Below are positions 1 through 10,706 of a stretch of DNA of 64,000 bases, piece after piece. Positions within the stretch are counted from its first letter, which is position 1, and each line of letters opens with the position of its first letter. Source of the DNA: Favolaschia claudopus (taxonomy: Eukaryota > Basidiomycota > Agaricomycetes > Agaricales > Mycenaceae); contig JAWWNJ010000005.1 in assembly GCA_037176885.1 (NCBI GenBank), forward strand, positions 1,736,001-1,800,000, written 5' to 3'. The notes below the pieces were generated by a model. That model saw nothing but the letters and a program-made list of their open reading frames with translations, did not search any database and had not been told where the DNA came from. Position numbers and translations under genes: made by a program.

Positions 1-242
1 CTAACGAGTTCGGCCCCTTGTGCTGGGGCATCATGGGCATGCGCCGCCGCATCTACGACCACCCTCTCCCCGCCATCCGCGCCGCCGTCTCCGCCAACGT
101 CGGCCCCATGATGATTCTCATGTCGGCGGTGGACGAGATGAGCCTGGAGGGCATGCATGAGCTGGAGCCCCCCTCGCCGGCCTCGCAGCCCGTCAACTCG
201 CAGCGTTCGCAGCCTGCGGCGGGGCCGTCGAGGCGTGCGTAG
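1..242 (+). CDS. C-terminal end of an unidentified protein (5' partial)
   Basis: An open frame enters from the left edge (codons from base 3) and stops at TAG 240-242. About 79 residues are visible. The first 55 are compact and mixed (contains LCWGIMGMRRRIYDHPLPAI, then hydrophobic SANVGPMMILMSAVDEM), and the last 25 are a Pro/Ser/Gln-rich disordered tail ending in RRA. GC-rich third positions (ctc, gcc, cgc) support real coding. I do not recognise the family. The true start and most of the protein lie upstream of the window. Confidence 0.6.
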   Translation, partial: NEFGPLCWGIMGMRRRIYDHPLPAIRAAVSANVGPMMILMSAVDEMSLEGMHELEPPSPASQPVNSQRSQPAAGPSRRA

Positions 243-796
243 GTGGAGCTTCGCTCCCTCTTGGACCATGAACGATCCGTATGTAAATTAGTTGCCGTCT
301 GCTACGTGTTGCCGCCCCATTCCTATCCATGTTGCTACTTCTTGGACCATCGCTACGCACCGTTCTCTCCTCTCCTCGCGCACATCTTCTCTATCTTGCA
401 TTCCATCCTCGCCCCTTCTCCATCCTGCCCACACCTCTATCATTGTAGCCTCTTCATTGTTTCTCGACGCCTATCTCACCTTCTTGTATTCCAACTCCCG
501 CGACGCCTATCCCCCTTCTTGTATCCCAACTACCGCTACCGCTACCGCTACGCTATCTATGTCTCTGCTGTTTCGTTATATTTCATGTATCTTGTTTTTG
601 TTGCTCGTAAATATATTCATTTCGTGTACATAAATCAAGCGTGATCTAAGTGGACTTGGTCGAAATTCGGACTTGGTACATTTGAAGCGAGCGCGTTACA
701 AATTTGTAGGTAAGAGTAGTAAAGCTGAATGTAAGTGGCGGCGGGCGTAATCGGCTCACCCTCTGCCTCGCTGACTCGCGACCCGTCCACCCTACC
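243..796. other. Intergenic region, pyrimidine-rich
   Basis: Between the partial gene and the next start codon. Bases 330-560 are strongly C/T-rich on the + strand and hold a near-duplicate of a segment around ttcttgtatt (480-515) and a short hexamer repeat. Overlapping open frames here are low-complexity by-products of the pyrimidine bias. Likely 3' UTR of the left gene plus promoter of the right gene; no TATA box stands out. Confidence 0.4.
531..551 (+). repeat. Short (TACCGC)n tandem repeat
   Basis: Three perfect hexamers TACCGC followed by a degenerate fourth unit. Confidence 0.7.
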
Positions 797-3263
797 ATGC
801 CTCAAGCGTCCACCAGGAAGAAAAAAGACAGCGACGACGCTCCCCAAAAGAGGGGAAACCCAGGAGATTTCCGTGGTGCACGACGAGAGTGGCTCCAAAG
901 CCGAGTAGCCGACTATTGCAAAGCTTCGGACGATCGCACGACGCGCGATTTCTGGAAGAGGTTGTTAGCGGAGTATTGGGCTAAGTTTCCATGGGACCTG
1001 CCTATGAACGAGGACCCACCGGCTGACTTGGAGGGTCTTGGGAGAGCGGACTCAGACTTAAGTGCGGAGGAGTTGGCTGAGAAAAATGCCATCAAGGATA
1101 AGATGGACCCTGTAAGTGATTTTGGCGTTGAGATAAATCGGATGGCTGGCTGACGCACCGTAGAAAATAAAGCGTTGGTTTTCGTACGCGCGGCACTCTG
1201 GCAAAGGCGGCGTCAACCCCTTTGGCAAGTGGCTCTCGCAGCTACGCCGCGTCGACGAGCGCGCCCCCAAAAGGCTTGCCCTGCACCAAGTCTACATGCA
1301 GGACGACGAGAAAAACAAAGAAATCAATCGGCTGTTGAAGGAGCGCTTTCCCGAGCTCGTGGGTCGCCAAAATTCCATCAAGGAGCGCACGATAATCGCG
1401 CGTGAGCTGTTGGACGCAGAACCGGAGGAGATCAGAGAGGAGTATCGGGCGAGAGGTGAGGAGGAGTATCAAGAAGCACTGGAGGAGTTCAAGGGTGGGG
1501 AGGGTGCGGACGCGGAGGCTGAAGAGGACGCTGACGCGCGTCTAGAGTAAGTGACAATTCGAGGCTGTTGTGAACGAAGACTCACAGGAATCCAGAGCTC
1601 GGACCCGCCTTGCGGTCACGGTGCAGCCCCTGCTCGATTCCATCCGCGCCATCACGGGCTCCCAGGTGCTGCTTGTTACCGGCACGGTCGTTGAAGGACG
1701 CTTCGACGTTCGCACCCTCCATGGGAAGCTGAGGGGTGACCATGGCCTGCAAGAAGGGTTGGATTTCACGTCTTGGGACCCGCACGGCTATAAAAACGTT
1801 GTTATGGACCAGTGGATGCGATATATCATCGCGGCAGGTAAGCGTCCTGACCCTCCGTTCTCCATCCAAGCTGTTAACGCGTTTCCTTAGCTGCGGAACC
1901 ACACGCGACAGGCCCGACGACGCCGGTGAATCGTGCTCCCGCCGAAGAACAGCCCAACGAGGTCGACGGCGCAGAGAAGCCAGACCCACCTCTACCCGCC
2001 GCTGCCCAACCCAACGACGCCGGTACCACCGTCGTCGATAACACCGTCGTCGATAATGAGTCGCGGGCGCCGACCAGCGATGAAGCGCCCGCAGCTCCAA
2101 CAGAAGGTGTGGCTGCTGCAGGTGATGGGGCGCCGGCAGCTCCAATGGAAGGTGTGGCTGCTGCAGGTGCAGAAGGTGAAGAGGCAGGGGGATTGGTGGG
2201 GGACGACGATGATGCTATGGAGGAGAGCGAGGAGATGGCTAAGCTCGGTCGATTGGCGGGGGTGGGCGGGCCGCTGCTGCGTGGTGTACGGGCGATGACG
2301 CCGAATTCGCGCGCTGAACGCATCTTCGAGCTGACCCATATGAACGAATTCTATCGCAACCGGGAGAACAATAAGGCGATGGCGTTGGAGAAGCTGGATG
2401 CGTTGGGGATAAGGAAGGATATACAAGGGATGATGGCGGAGATTCGAGCAGCGAATAAGCGGCCAGCGGCCGCCGACGAAGGGCCGCGCGCCAAGCGAGT
2501 GAAGACAAAGGCTGCGGCACCCCCCGACGACGACGACGACGACTACGACAGCAGCGGCGAGGATGACGACGACGAAGATCGGGCGCCAACGCCTACACAG
2601 GATCGTCCCCGGCCGCGACCCGTCACCCGCGCTCGTGCGAAGCCCTCCGCGGAGGCGCCTGCAGACGGCGCACCCGCCACGGCGTCCCCACCCCCAGCCC
2701 CAGCCCCAGCGGTTGTCGGCGCCCCCGAGTCGGTCTTGGCGGTTGTCGAGCCTCCGAAGTCAGCCCCAGCGGTTGTCGAGGTTCCCAAGTGGGCACCGCA
2801 CTGTCGAAAACTTCTCGAAACGGGGGAAGGGGGGGAGCTATGGAAGAAAGTGGTGGAAGCGTGGTGGAAGCGGGAGGAGAAGGCGAATTTTAAAGGGCCA
2901 TCGCAAGGCGCTGCTGCGAAGGAGAGGCCGTCGGAAATCAAGGGGTGGATTGCTAGAGCCCGTGTTGGTGGACCCCAGCCGCCAATTAAGAACGTCTTCA
3001 ATTTCACGGCAACCTGGTGGGTGTGGTGGATGCGCCTGAATCCGACCTGGCGGGAAAAGGTGTGCGACGGGCGGCGGTTGGCGAAGGAAGGGGAAGGGGA
3101 TTGGAAAGTGCTGGCGAGCCAAACCGGCCCCAATGGCCTGCTCAACGCACTGATATGTCTACGCTGGTGGAGAGACGTGTTGGGGAGTAACGACGAGAGA
3201 GAGATCAAAGAGTGGCTGGAGGCGGTAGAGGAGGTCGATTGGGTGCTAAACAAAATGCTGTAA
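797..3263 (+). CDS. Agaricomycete-expanded tryptophan-rich protein of unknown function, 770 aa, apparently intact
   Basis: Joined exons 797-1111, 1164-1546, 1596-1837 and 1891-3263; introns are 52, 49 and 53 nt, all GT..AG and phase-consistent. The N-terminal third (residues ~1-313) has the pattern I recall from a large agaricomycete family: a basic start, REWLQSRVADYCK, FWKRLLAEYWAKFPWDLP, a NPFGKWLSQLRR segment and FTSWDPHGYKNVVMDQWMRY. The middle is disordered, with a duplicated 15-residue unit (AAPTEGVAAAG type), a poly-Asp/Ser stretch near residue 530 and PAVVE-type Pro/Val repeats. The C-terminus (from ~630) is Trp-rich, with TWWVWWMRLNPTW near 685. No enzymatic motif is visible; function unknown. 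Start: first ATG, context taccATGcc. A further canonical intron 3260-3315 (gtaagc, branch CTGAT, ag) could bypass the TAA and add a short Gly/Ala/Glu-rich tail. Confidence 0.8.
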
Positions 3264-3330
3264 GCTCAATTCGAAGCCCTGTGTTATGAAACCTACTGAT
3301 TCTCCCTCAATCAAGCACTGAAGGAGCGGG

Positions 3331-3415
3331 GGAAGCGCGCGGAAGCGCTGGAGGGGCGGAGGAAGCGGGCGGAGGCGCTGGAGGGGCGGAGGGAGCGGGC
3401 GGAGGCGCCAGCGCG
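3331..3415 (+). repeat. 30-bp GC-rich tandem repeat (about 2.8 units)
   Basis: Units 3331-3360, 3361-3390 and partial 3391-3415 built around gaagcgggcggaggcgctgg. It lies just downstream of the 770-aa gene and is open in two frames: one reads as 10-residue charged repeats (RKRAEALEGR), the other as Gly/Ala/Glu repeats, so it may be a terminal coding exon. Confidence 0.8.
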
Positions 3416-3835
3416 TAAATGAAGCGAAGGTGGTTGCATGAGGGCGTGCAGAACGGTGTATATACGGTATATCTTGCTTTCTTGAGTGTAAACGGCCCAG
3501 CCGCGACGGGGGGAGGTGAAAAAAGAGCCCATCAGTGGCCCTGATTAATATTGATGATATGTTTTCTGTTTTGATGCCGTCAATCTGCTCGGAAGGCCGT
3601 TTCCGAGCGCCAAACAGCAAAGTCCGAGGGCAACGGACTGATTTTGGCGGCGCCGACGCCATCAGGGCATCATTTGCCATCAACATCAAAGTTTTCATGG
3701 CCCATCAACCCATGCCGGTGTGCCATATGCTTACATACCTTGAGGTGAGTGATGGCTTGGAAGGTTCAGAAGTTTTTGCAAAAGACGTTTGGCTAGGCCA
3801 AGTATATTTTGTAAAGATTCAACTATATGGGTTGA
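3416..3835. other. Intergenic, no recognisable gene
   Basis: AT-richer DNA between the tandem repeat and the first dispersed repeat. Short frames exist on both strands (a 101-codon + frame ends at 3840) but show no motif or coherent splice structure. Confidence 0.4.
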
Positions 3836-4187
3836 ATTAGCCGAACTACATACCTGGTCGTCGCCTCAGACGACGAGGAGCAAACGACGTCAGCGAAAAC
3901 ACATAGCTGGGTGTTTGAAAGTGAGTATATTGCTTTGAATATCAGACAGACAACTCACCGAAGCTTCTGAAGTCTTGTGGGCGAGGAGAGAGGAAACCAA
4001 CGGGAAAGATGGTGGTGGTTCGAAAGCAAGGAGGGTTGAGTGGCTGACCGTGATCGATCATCGTGACAATAGTTTAATTTACCTCCACTGCTTTCGTTAC
4101 ACAAGTCCTCTTACTGAAGCCTCAACTCGAGATATCTGCAGCTGTACCTACTAGAGCTTGGGTTCAACGGAAAATTCGAAGAAAATC
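3836..4187 (-). repeat. Dispersed repeat A/B, copy 1, B part
   Basis: The reverse complement aligns base by base with 52694-53030: shared blocks include the region around cgaaccaccaccatct, a gtgagttgtctgtctgatat segment and ctcgtcgtctgaggcgacga. The copy is interrupted at 4187 by an inserted element and resumes at 7126. A weaker, partial relative of the same sequence is at about 8165-8245. Confidence 0.75.
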
Positions 4188-7125
4188 CACCTTAGTCTGG
4201 GGGAGTGATATATCGCTCACCTGTCGATGACAGTTATTTTTGATATATTGTGGCCTATGGTCGACAGTGGATTTTGATATATCGAATGAAGGTCGGTTCA
4301 CAGCCCATATCGAGGAGAATCCGTTGCAAGCTGCCAACCTGAAATCATGGTTCCTGATGGTTACTGAAACGGCGGGGATCAATGTGTTGATCAGGGCCTC
4401 AGGACGTCGCGATCAAAAGCGATCAACGACGCTCATCGTCGTCACCGACGACGTCGGGAAACCGAATTCAAAAATATTCAGAAAATGTCGAGAAAATTTG
4501 TGATGGTGGGCAATCAGAGTGAGCATTTGGATGAGCAAGCAGGTCGTGTACGCGAGGGACAAGAGGGAATTAAATGGCTTATTATCCAGTACCCTCAAAG
4601 ATTGCATGATTCGGATGGCGCCGACTCCGCAGAGCACGAGCTATAGCCGTGTGGCCTGCATTAGCATACGACGCTCTGCATTCTTCCCCTTCGATCCACG
4701 CTTCCAGCAGCAGGGCGGTGAGTCGAGAGCAAAGCTCCACCTTCACGCTCGCGCGGCCCCGATTCGCGCTCGCGCTTCCCGGAGCGAAGAGCACCAGGAA
4801 CCCAAGTGGATATGGGGTGTTGGTAGTTCCGGTTCTTTGCGGCAGGGAGCTGAGCGCGCAGTGCAGCGGCAGAGATAGCGGTTAGTCGATGTAGGTGCCA
4901 TCATGATAGCGGCACGCACCTGTAGCTACCCCCGAGCGCCCAGTTTCATCAAACAACAAGGCTGGGACGTTGTTCAGTTGTTGTATCCAGAAGCATCATG
5001 GCCCTTCCAGTAGCAGCCTGAAATTCGTCATTATGTGAGAATCATGGAAAAGAATCGCTGACTGAACATCAGCCAAAAACTGAGAGTGTTGCAGCACGTG
5101 TACGAGTAGAGAGCGGCGACCTGCTGCGCAAACCAAGTTCTGGGCAAAGAAACCGAGCAAAGAAACAGCAGAGAGATAGACCCCCAAAATCCGGGTACGG
5201 CGGTCGCTAGGCGGATGTTGATCCAGTAGAAATAGGCCAAAGTGAGCAGTATGTTGCCTTGAGTGGGATAGAGGCCAGAAATGCAGAGAATGCGAGCCAA
5301 GGAGGACCAGGACAATGTATCGACGCCGACGATGGTGGTGGTTACAGGAAGAAGAGTCACTGATGTCACGCCGGGTCACCTCGCCGACGATGCCGGTTTG
5401 GCGTCACTGTCAACAAAATGTTCTCCGGGTTGGACAGCGGTATAATCTAGCACTGTTCTGAGCCAGCAGAATTCACAGAGGTATGTATCCAAATGTAACT
5501 GGCTAAGTCCGGTGCAAAATGCGTGCAACCACGGCACGGACCGAGTGAAAAAGCTCTTGACGGGCGCTAAATGGCGTCACTGTCAAGAAAAACGGCGTCG
5601 ATAGCGACTTTCGTCGAGTTTTCTATACATCTGAGCTTTCAGACATGTTCTAGGGAACTCACCAAATGACAATGTGTCATTATTTCAGGAAACTCGCCAC
5701 AGATCAAGATATTGTAAGAGAAAAACACCGCCAAGTGAACAACGAGTTGAGCGCGCACTGAGATTCACTCCACTTTCTGGTGACTTTGGTACAACTTCTT
5801 GAAATTCTTTATCTGAGCGTGTTTTTCAATAGATTCTGACTCTCGGTGAACTAGTTGCCCTGTTAGAGTATATTCCACTCCAAAAAACTGTCCTCTTCCT
5901 TCCAGAGCTTGCAATCGAACATTTTTTTGCTGATTAAGTGAACAAGCGCCCATTAAGCGCCCAGTCGGACTCCTCGGTGAACGTCGGGATCTTCGGGCCG
6001 CTCAGTCTGGAGCATTCTAGACCAAGCGGCAGCGAATCGGATGCTCGCCGGGGTAGTCTATGATTGCTGACATGTTTCGTTTGTTCTCGTCGTTGTGAAG
6101 GGAGGTGGAGAGCGGTATTCAAGGAACAACAATAGGCATTTAAGGACGCGGAAACAAACCCCATGAGATTGAAGGACTAGCAACATACATTAGCGAGGTA
6201 GCAAGTAAATTACATGCCAAAGACTGCAGTAAAAGATAGAAGAAAAAAAGTAAATGGCGGAGGGAATGCAGAAGAAAACCCGCGCACAGACCTATAGAGA
6301 ATTAACATGTATAAGAAGAGGGGGGCTGAGGCAGAATTGACGACATCCAACGGACGTGCAAGGGGAAGCGCGGAAAGGGTGAAATCGAGCGGGGTGCACC
6401 GATTAGGCGCGAACGAGACGGGGAGGGGGTGGTGGAATACCGGAGACGGATCAGCAAGAGCGAAAGGTCACTGGTTAAGAAGCGATATGAGGATGAGGGT
6501 TACGGAAGGGGCCGAGAAGCGGCGGGGCGGCGAATTGAAACAGCGCGCGATCAACGGTATCTTGGGGGAAATCACGAAGGGAGAGCCTACAGGGGCCAAA
6601 TGAGCAACACCCCCTGCGTTTGAGATACCGGAAGAGCAAATTTGAGGCCAATGGATTGCCGGATTGGCGCAGGAATGAGAAGAGTACGGCGAGATTTTGA
6701 CGCGTATTGCGGCGATTCGGGTGGCGGTAGTCGCTGAAGGAAGGTCAATGCACATCGAGACGAGATTTCAGGAGGCTGGAGGGCCAGGGTCAGCGGCGGC
6801 AGCGAAAGGGAGCGGACGGAGGAAGAGGCGGGAAGCAAAATGATGGGACGTGATGGGAGCATGCAGTCATAATATCCGTCAACAAGTGATCATCAAACGA
6901 AGCGCGCTCCCGTCATCGTGCGCCAACCGACAACCAGCGTCGGCGATTTGCGCCCGCGAGGGGCGCGGAATCAGGTGTACCGTGTAACAGGTACGCAACC
7001 ATCATTTCAGCTGATTTGATGGTTACTCTTAGCTGGGGGCTGACTCTCGCCCATAGGCCACAATATATCAAAATTTACTCTCGTTGAGGTTCGTTTGATA
7101 TATAAAAACCCCATATACGCCTGGA
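4188..7125. mobile_element. 2.94 kb insertion inside a dispersed repeat, flanked by GAAAATC direct repeats
   Basis: Copy 2 of the surrounding repeat (52446-53030) is continuous, whereas copy 1 is split exactly here. GAAAATC occurs on both sides (4181-4187 and 7126-7132), as expected for a target-site duplication. About 50-80 bp inside each end is an inverted match around GATATATTGTGGCCTATGG (about 4243-4262 on +, about 7047-7066 on -). No transposase is recognisable; the interior holds only short frames, a purine-rich stretch (6310-6840) and a hydrophobic minus-strand frame. Probably a non-autonomous element. Confidence 0.6.
5031..5369 (-). CDS. Hydrophobic open frame, possible captured membrane-protein fragment
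   Basis: A 112-codon minus-strand frame with three hydrophobic stretches, including ARILCISGLYPTQGNILLTL followed by AYFYWINIRLA, and GFWGSISLLFLCSVSL. Its first in-frame start is GTG, so it is more likely an exon than a whole gene. It sits inside the 2.94 kb insertion, which fits a captured host fragment. No family recognised; it could be chance. Confidence 0.2.
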   Translation of the reverse strand: MTSVTLLPVTTTIVGVDTLSWSSLARILCISGLYPTQGNILLTLAYFYWINIRLATAVPGFWGSISLLFLCSVSLPRTWFAQQVAALYSYTCCNTLSFWLMFSQRFFSMILT

Positions 7126-7358
7126 AAATCTTGATTTCATCTACAATCCTGATTTCTTGCAAGGGGATCGCCACTGGACTCGGAGCCGCGTGCATGGACC
7201 TGGCTGTAGTCTGCACCGAGCATTGGGGCCAAGAACAGTAGAAGATCTATCGTGTTTAGAGGCATTCAAGGAGAAGCCTGTTGTCGGTGCACGATGGTTA
7301 TGCGTAAAGAGACAGAGGAAGTCACACAGCACGTGAGCGTGATCTAACGCGTCAGGGA
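7126..7358 (-). repeat. Dispersed repeat A/B, copy 1, A part
   Basis: The reverse complement matches 52446-52690 (acgcgttagatcacgctcac, then the tgtgacttcctc segment and the stretch ending gatgaaatcaaga). Together with 3836-4187 it rebuilds one continuous copy once the 2.94 kb insertion is removed. Confidence 0.75.
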
Positions 7359-9528
7359 GGATGGGGTTGATCAGTCTTATGATGGCATGCCGTAACTTAT
7401 CTAGAACCACAGCGCCACCGCCGCAGCTTGGCAGCGAACCAGAACACTGAAAGCCGCGCCGCCCCCACTCCGCCCCCTCGTTCCTAGAATGATGACACGT
7501 CGGCCTTCGTCGTCAACGCGTCGCGTCGCATTGCATGCGCACTTTGTCGCGTTACTTTGAGAGCTTTTGACGCGCGGCGACCCGATCGAGTCGTCGGACT
7601 TGACCGTTTGTCGTTCAGTACTTGGAGATCCGGTACTAACATTGAAGTCAGCAACACACAAGTCTGTCTCTCTCATGGATTTGCAATGGAAGACTTTCTT
7701 CTGAGGGTACGACCATCATGTAAGTTGAGTCAAACCAGCTCAATCAGTATATCCAAATGCGACCTACTTCAATCTCACAAGGTTCATTTGTCGATAATTT
7801 CAATCTATCTGAAGGCTACTTAAGTATTGTACATACGCTGTCTGAACCGCCGTCTACGGCTCCGTCCTCCCACTGCATTGTCGTTTGAACGTATGGATTG
7901 CGCCGAATTCTGTTTCTAGTCAGTAGGTAGCCAATGAAATTACTTCAAAGCGCACACCACGTTGTGAATGCACTTCATCCAATTGAACTGAAATGCGAAA
8001 ACCCTAGAAAATTCAAGGTGTTAAAAAATGTGTAAGAAATTGAGGCAGTTTGGCTTGCAAAAACCCGTGGGCGGCAGTTCAAGCGCAGTGAAATGAATGG
8101 AGAATGATATGAAGCAACTCAGTGTCGACAAGTCGACAACCGTTCGCTTTCAAAGACGTGGTATCAAACAGTGAGCTGGAGATTGAATTGTTTCGAATAC
8201 AAAGAACTTCCTAACTCACCGAAGCTGCTGTGCATCTAATTGCATATAAGCATTCAAAGCCAGCGAGTGTGTTAAATCTGAATCAGATAAGTCAGATGGA
8301 TGCAGTCTGAGAGTTCGAAATGAGTCAAATAAAATGGAGAAACATACCGCTGGGCTAAGCAGTCGTGATAATGATGTGCATCTCATTAAACAAATCGACG
8401 GCGGCTGGGCGTGAGCGAGATAGAAGACGCGCCGGGACAACCTCGATGAGGAGGAGAAGTGGAAGTGACCGTGAAATTGCCACATGTAAACGCGCTCGCG
8501 TCCTGAAAGCTCACTATTTGAAGACCCCAGCGCAAGTTATGGATGGCATTGGGACGACCCTCGAGGAAGACGACGAGCGACGCAAAGCGGCTTACAGTCA
8601 AAAAGAGGGTCAAAGGGGAATGAAGTAGAATTGGCAATTGGCGGTAGGAAAGACGGGATCATGAAAGGAGCTGACTAGGTGAGATGAGACTGAGAGGTGT
8701 GGTGATACTAGGATACATATGGCTGAGTCGGCAGAGAGGTCTCCTCGCAGTGTAGAGCAGAAAGCGCCATGGGGTCGTTAGGAGGACGTTTTGAAAGCCA
8801 ACAACGGAGTGTCGGCGCGAGGTCGAGTACTTACGATGCCACAGCCTGAGGTATTAGAGCGAGACCGACAAGACTTCCGCCAAAAACACAGTTAGCAAAT
8901 GTGGCCAGTGAAGGGGAAGGTGATCAGCAGAAGTGATATGAAAGACGAAGAGGGCGGAAGGAAAGGTCGAAGGCTTGAAGCAAAACAGGTTGAACATCCG
9001 AAAGATAGAGGAACACGGGGTAATACTGTATATTGACAACAACAAGAAAATAGCAAGTCGACGATGACGGCAAAGCGGCGAGTTACAAGATGGAGGGATC
9101 AAGACTCAGCGCGTGCGTAAACCGCCTAAGGCCTTGAGGTGTCGCATCAGTGGCTCAGTGGCCGCCACTGTGGCGCCGACGTCGGCGGAGAAGCCGAGGA
9201 AGCTTCCCTGTCCCTATTGGCAGGCTTCCGAGACTATTACGACATCCATCATAAGACTGATCTACTACCTGCTCCGCGTCAGGGTGCGGACCGATCGTCC
9301 CGAACTGATTTTCGTCGGCTCTCTCAAACGAGGAAGCTCCGACTCCGTCGGAAGAGACCTTGCTTGACAATGGCTTTGATTCAAGATATGTACAAACATT
9401 TGTAAAGAATTAAAGGCTTCGACAACGTGTTGAACGTTTCCTGAGCCTCATGTGGTTCTCTGCTCATGACTTAGTTCATCGTTCGAACCCATGGATAACT
9501 CGACATACCACAACCAAGTTTCAAGACA
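7359..9528. other. Repeat-rich intergenic DNA, no gene called
   Basis: Holds a short partial relative of repeat B (about 8165-8245, sharing aactcaccgaagct) and a segment near 9245 (catcataagactgatc) that also occurs inverted near 7370-7390. Open frames are short, overlapping on both strands and without motifs. The left end of the Helitron must lie somewhere in the right part, but I could not place a TC terminus. Confidence 0.4.
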
Positions 9529-10555
9529 TCAATCACCGCGTGCTTTCTTCTTAGGACTGGGGCTGGCACCAGGATCCTTCTGGGCAATTGGTCCTGCTCT
9601 TCTTTTACGAGGGCTGGAACCGCTGGACGAAACTGAGGGCGGAACAAGCACCCGGAGGGAATCGATATCCGCTGCATATGTGTTTCGCTTCTCTTTGACG
9701 ATGTTCCAGTGGGACAATGTGAGTGTGGCACGAACGACCGCGCCCTGGAGCTTCGCCATGTAGTTGGCGGGGGCGATTAGGTCTCCGTTGACGTCGTATG
9801 CTCTCATTGGAACGACCCGATGGGAGTTGTCCATTTCTTCAAGCGCTTCCTTTGCCTCTGGACTGATGACGGGCCAGTCTCGCAGGGCGAACGCGTCCGG
9901 TTCTATAGTATTCGGGCTGTCAGGCTTTTTTTTTGTTCATCCAATAACCTCTGCTCACCGTCATCTTCATCTTCTTCTTTTTGCTTGACGGCGATGTAAG
10001 TATGAATTTCAGGTGATGAATTATGCATATCCATACCTCGAACACAACGTGGCGAATCTTGAGGGTAGCTTTCGGATTCTCCTTTGCATTGAAGATTCCG
10101 CTTTTCTCGTAGCCTGCGGTCTCTACCTGTGCCATCAACTTTTTGATCGTCTTCATCACGACCTTGAAATCGACCGCAAACGGCGAAGCGGATGGAGCGA
10201 CGAGCCGGCAGTTCAGCTTGAGGTCGGCCAAGTTCGGTGTGAACTTTGTACGACCTTTCCAGTTACCGCAGGGTGTAAGCCAGCAGTCGTCCGCAGACAC
10301 CATCGCCACCGCTGTCAGTCTGACGGGGTTCAAGGTAGCTGGCTCGCCTACTTCGCTGACTTCACCGTCCTCGACGTCGGGGTCAGCGGTGGACTGGTTC
10401 TCGTTGTCAGGGACACGTTTGGCTGCTTCCTCCGCTGAAACAACCATTTCATCTCGCCCAACCTTGTTCCAGCCGACTTTGCTGATGACTTCTTCACGTC
10501 CCAGATAGTAGGGATCCTTCAGGAGTTCTTCACGGAAAGCCACCAGGTCAGTCAT
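9529..10555 (-). CDS. Helitron-associated protein, putative OB-fold ssDNA-binding-like, about 324 aa, one homopolymer frameshift
   Basis: Exon 1 is 10037-10555 (start context tcgccATGac), intron 9984-10036 (53 nt, GT..AG, phase 0), exon 2 9529-9983. Exon 2 changes frame at a run of nine A's (minus strand; about 9926-9934); a tenth A would keep one frame from start to stop TGA 9529-9531. The N-terminal region has an acidic linker. The C-terminal half alternates predicted strands (LQGAVVRATLTLSHWNIV, then RNTYAADIDSLRVLVPP) in a way that resembles the closing strands of OB-fold ssDNA-binding proteins, followed by a Lys/Arg/Ser/Pro tail. It is divergent from the Rep/helicase gene with 151 bp between starts. 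The fold assignment is inference; no family name is claimed. The missing A could be a sequencing error or a real disabling mutation. Confidence 0.6.
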
Positions 10556-10706
10556 GGCGAGAGTGGCTCAAGGCAAGAATGATACGACAGCAAAATTTTC
10601 AAGATGTCAAACAAAAGGAATGATCGGCAAGCCATGAAAGTTTAAACATTACGAACTGCAAGTCCTGCCGGACGGTAAACATATCGTCGTCTCGCTCGCT
10701 ACTCAA
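10556..10706. promoter_or_regulatory. Shared 151-bp divergent promoter region of the Helitron
   Basis: The start codons of the RepHel gene (10707, +) and its divergent partner (10555, -) face away from each other across this gap, so both promoters must be here or overlap the genes. No clear TATA box. The RepHel frame stays open upstream of its ATG back to a TGA at 10635-10637, so a small upstream exon is possible. Confidence 0.5.

Noticed and set aside
9926..9960. A second short intron in the Helitron partner gene
   Set aside because: The only phase-correct intron would be 32 nt, too short for this genome's introns; a one-base change in the A-run explains the frame better.
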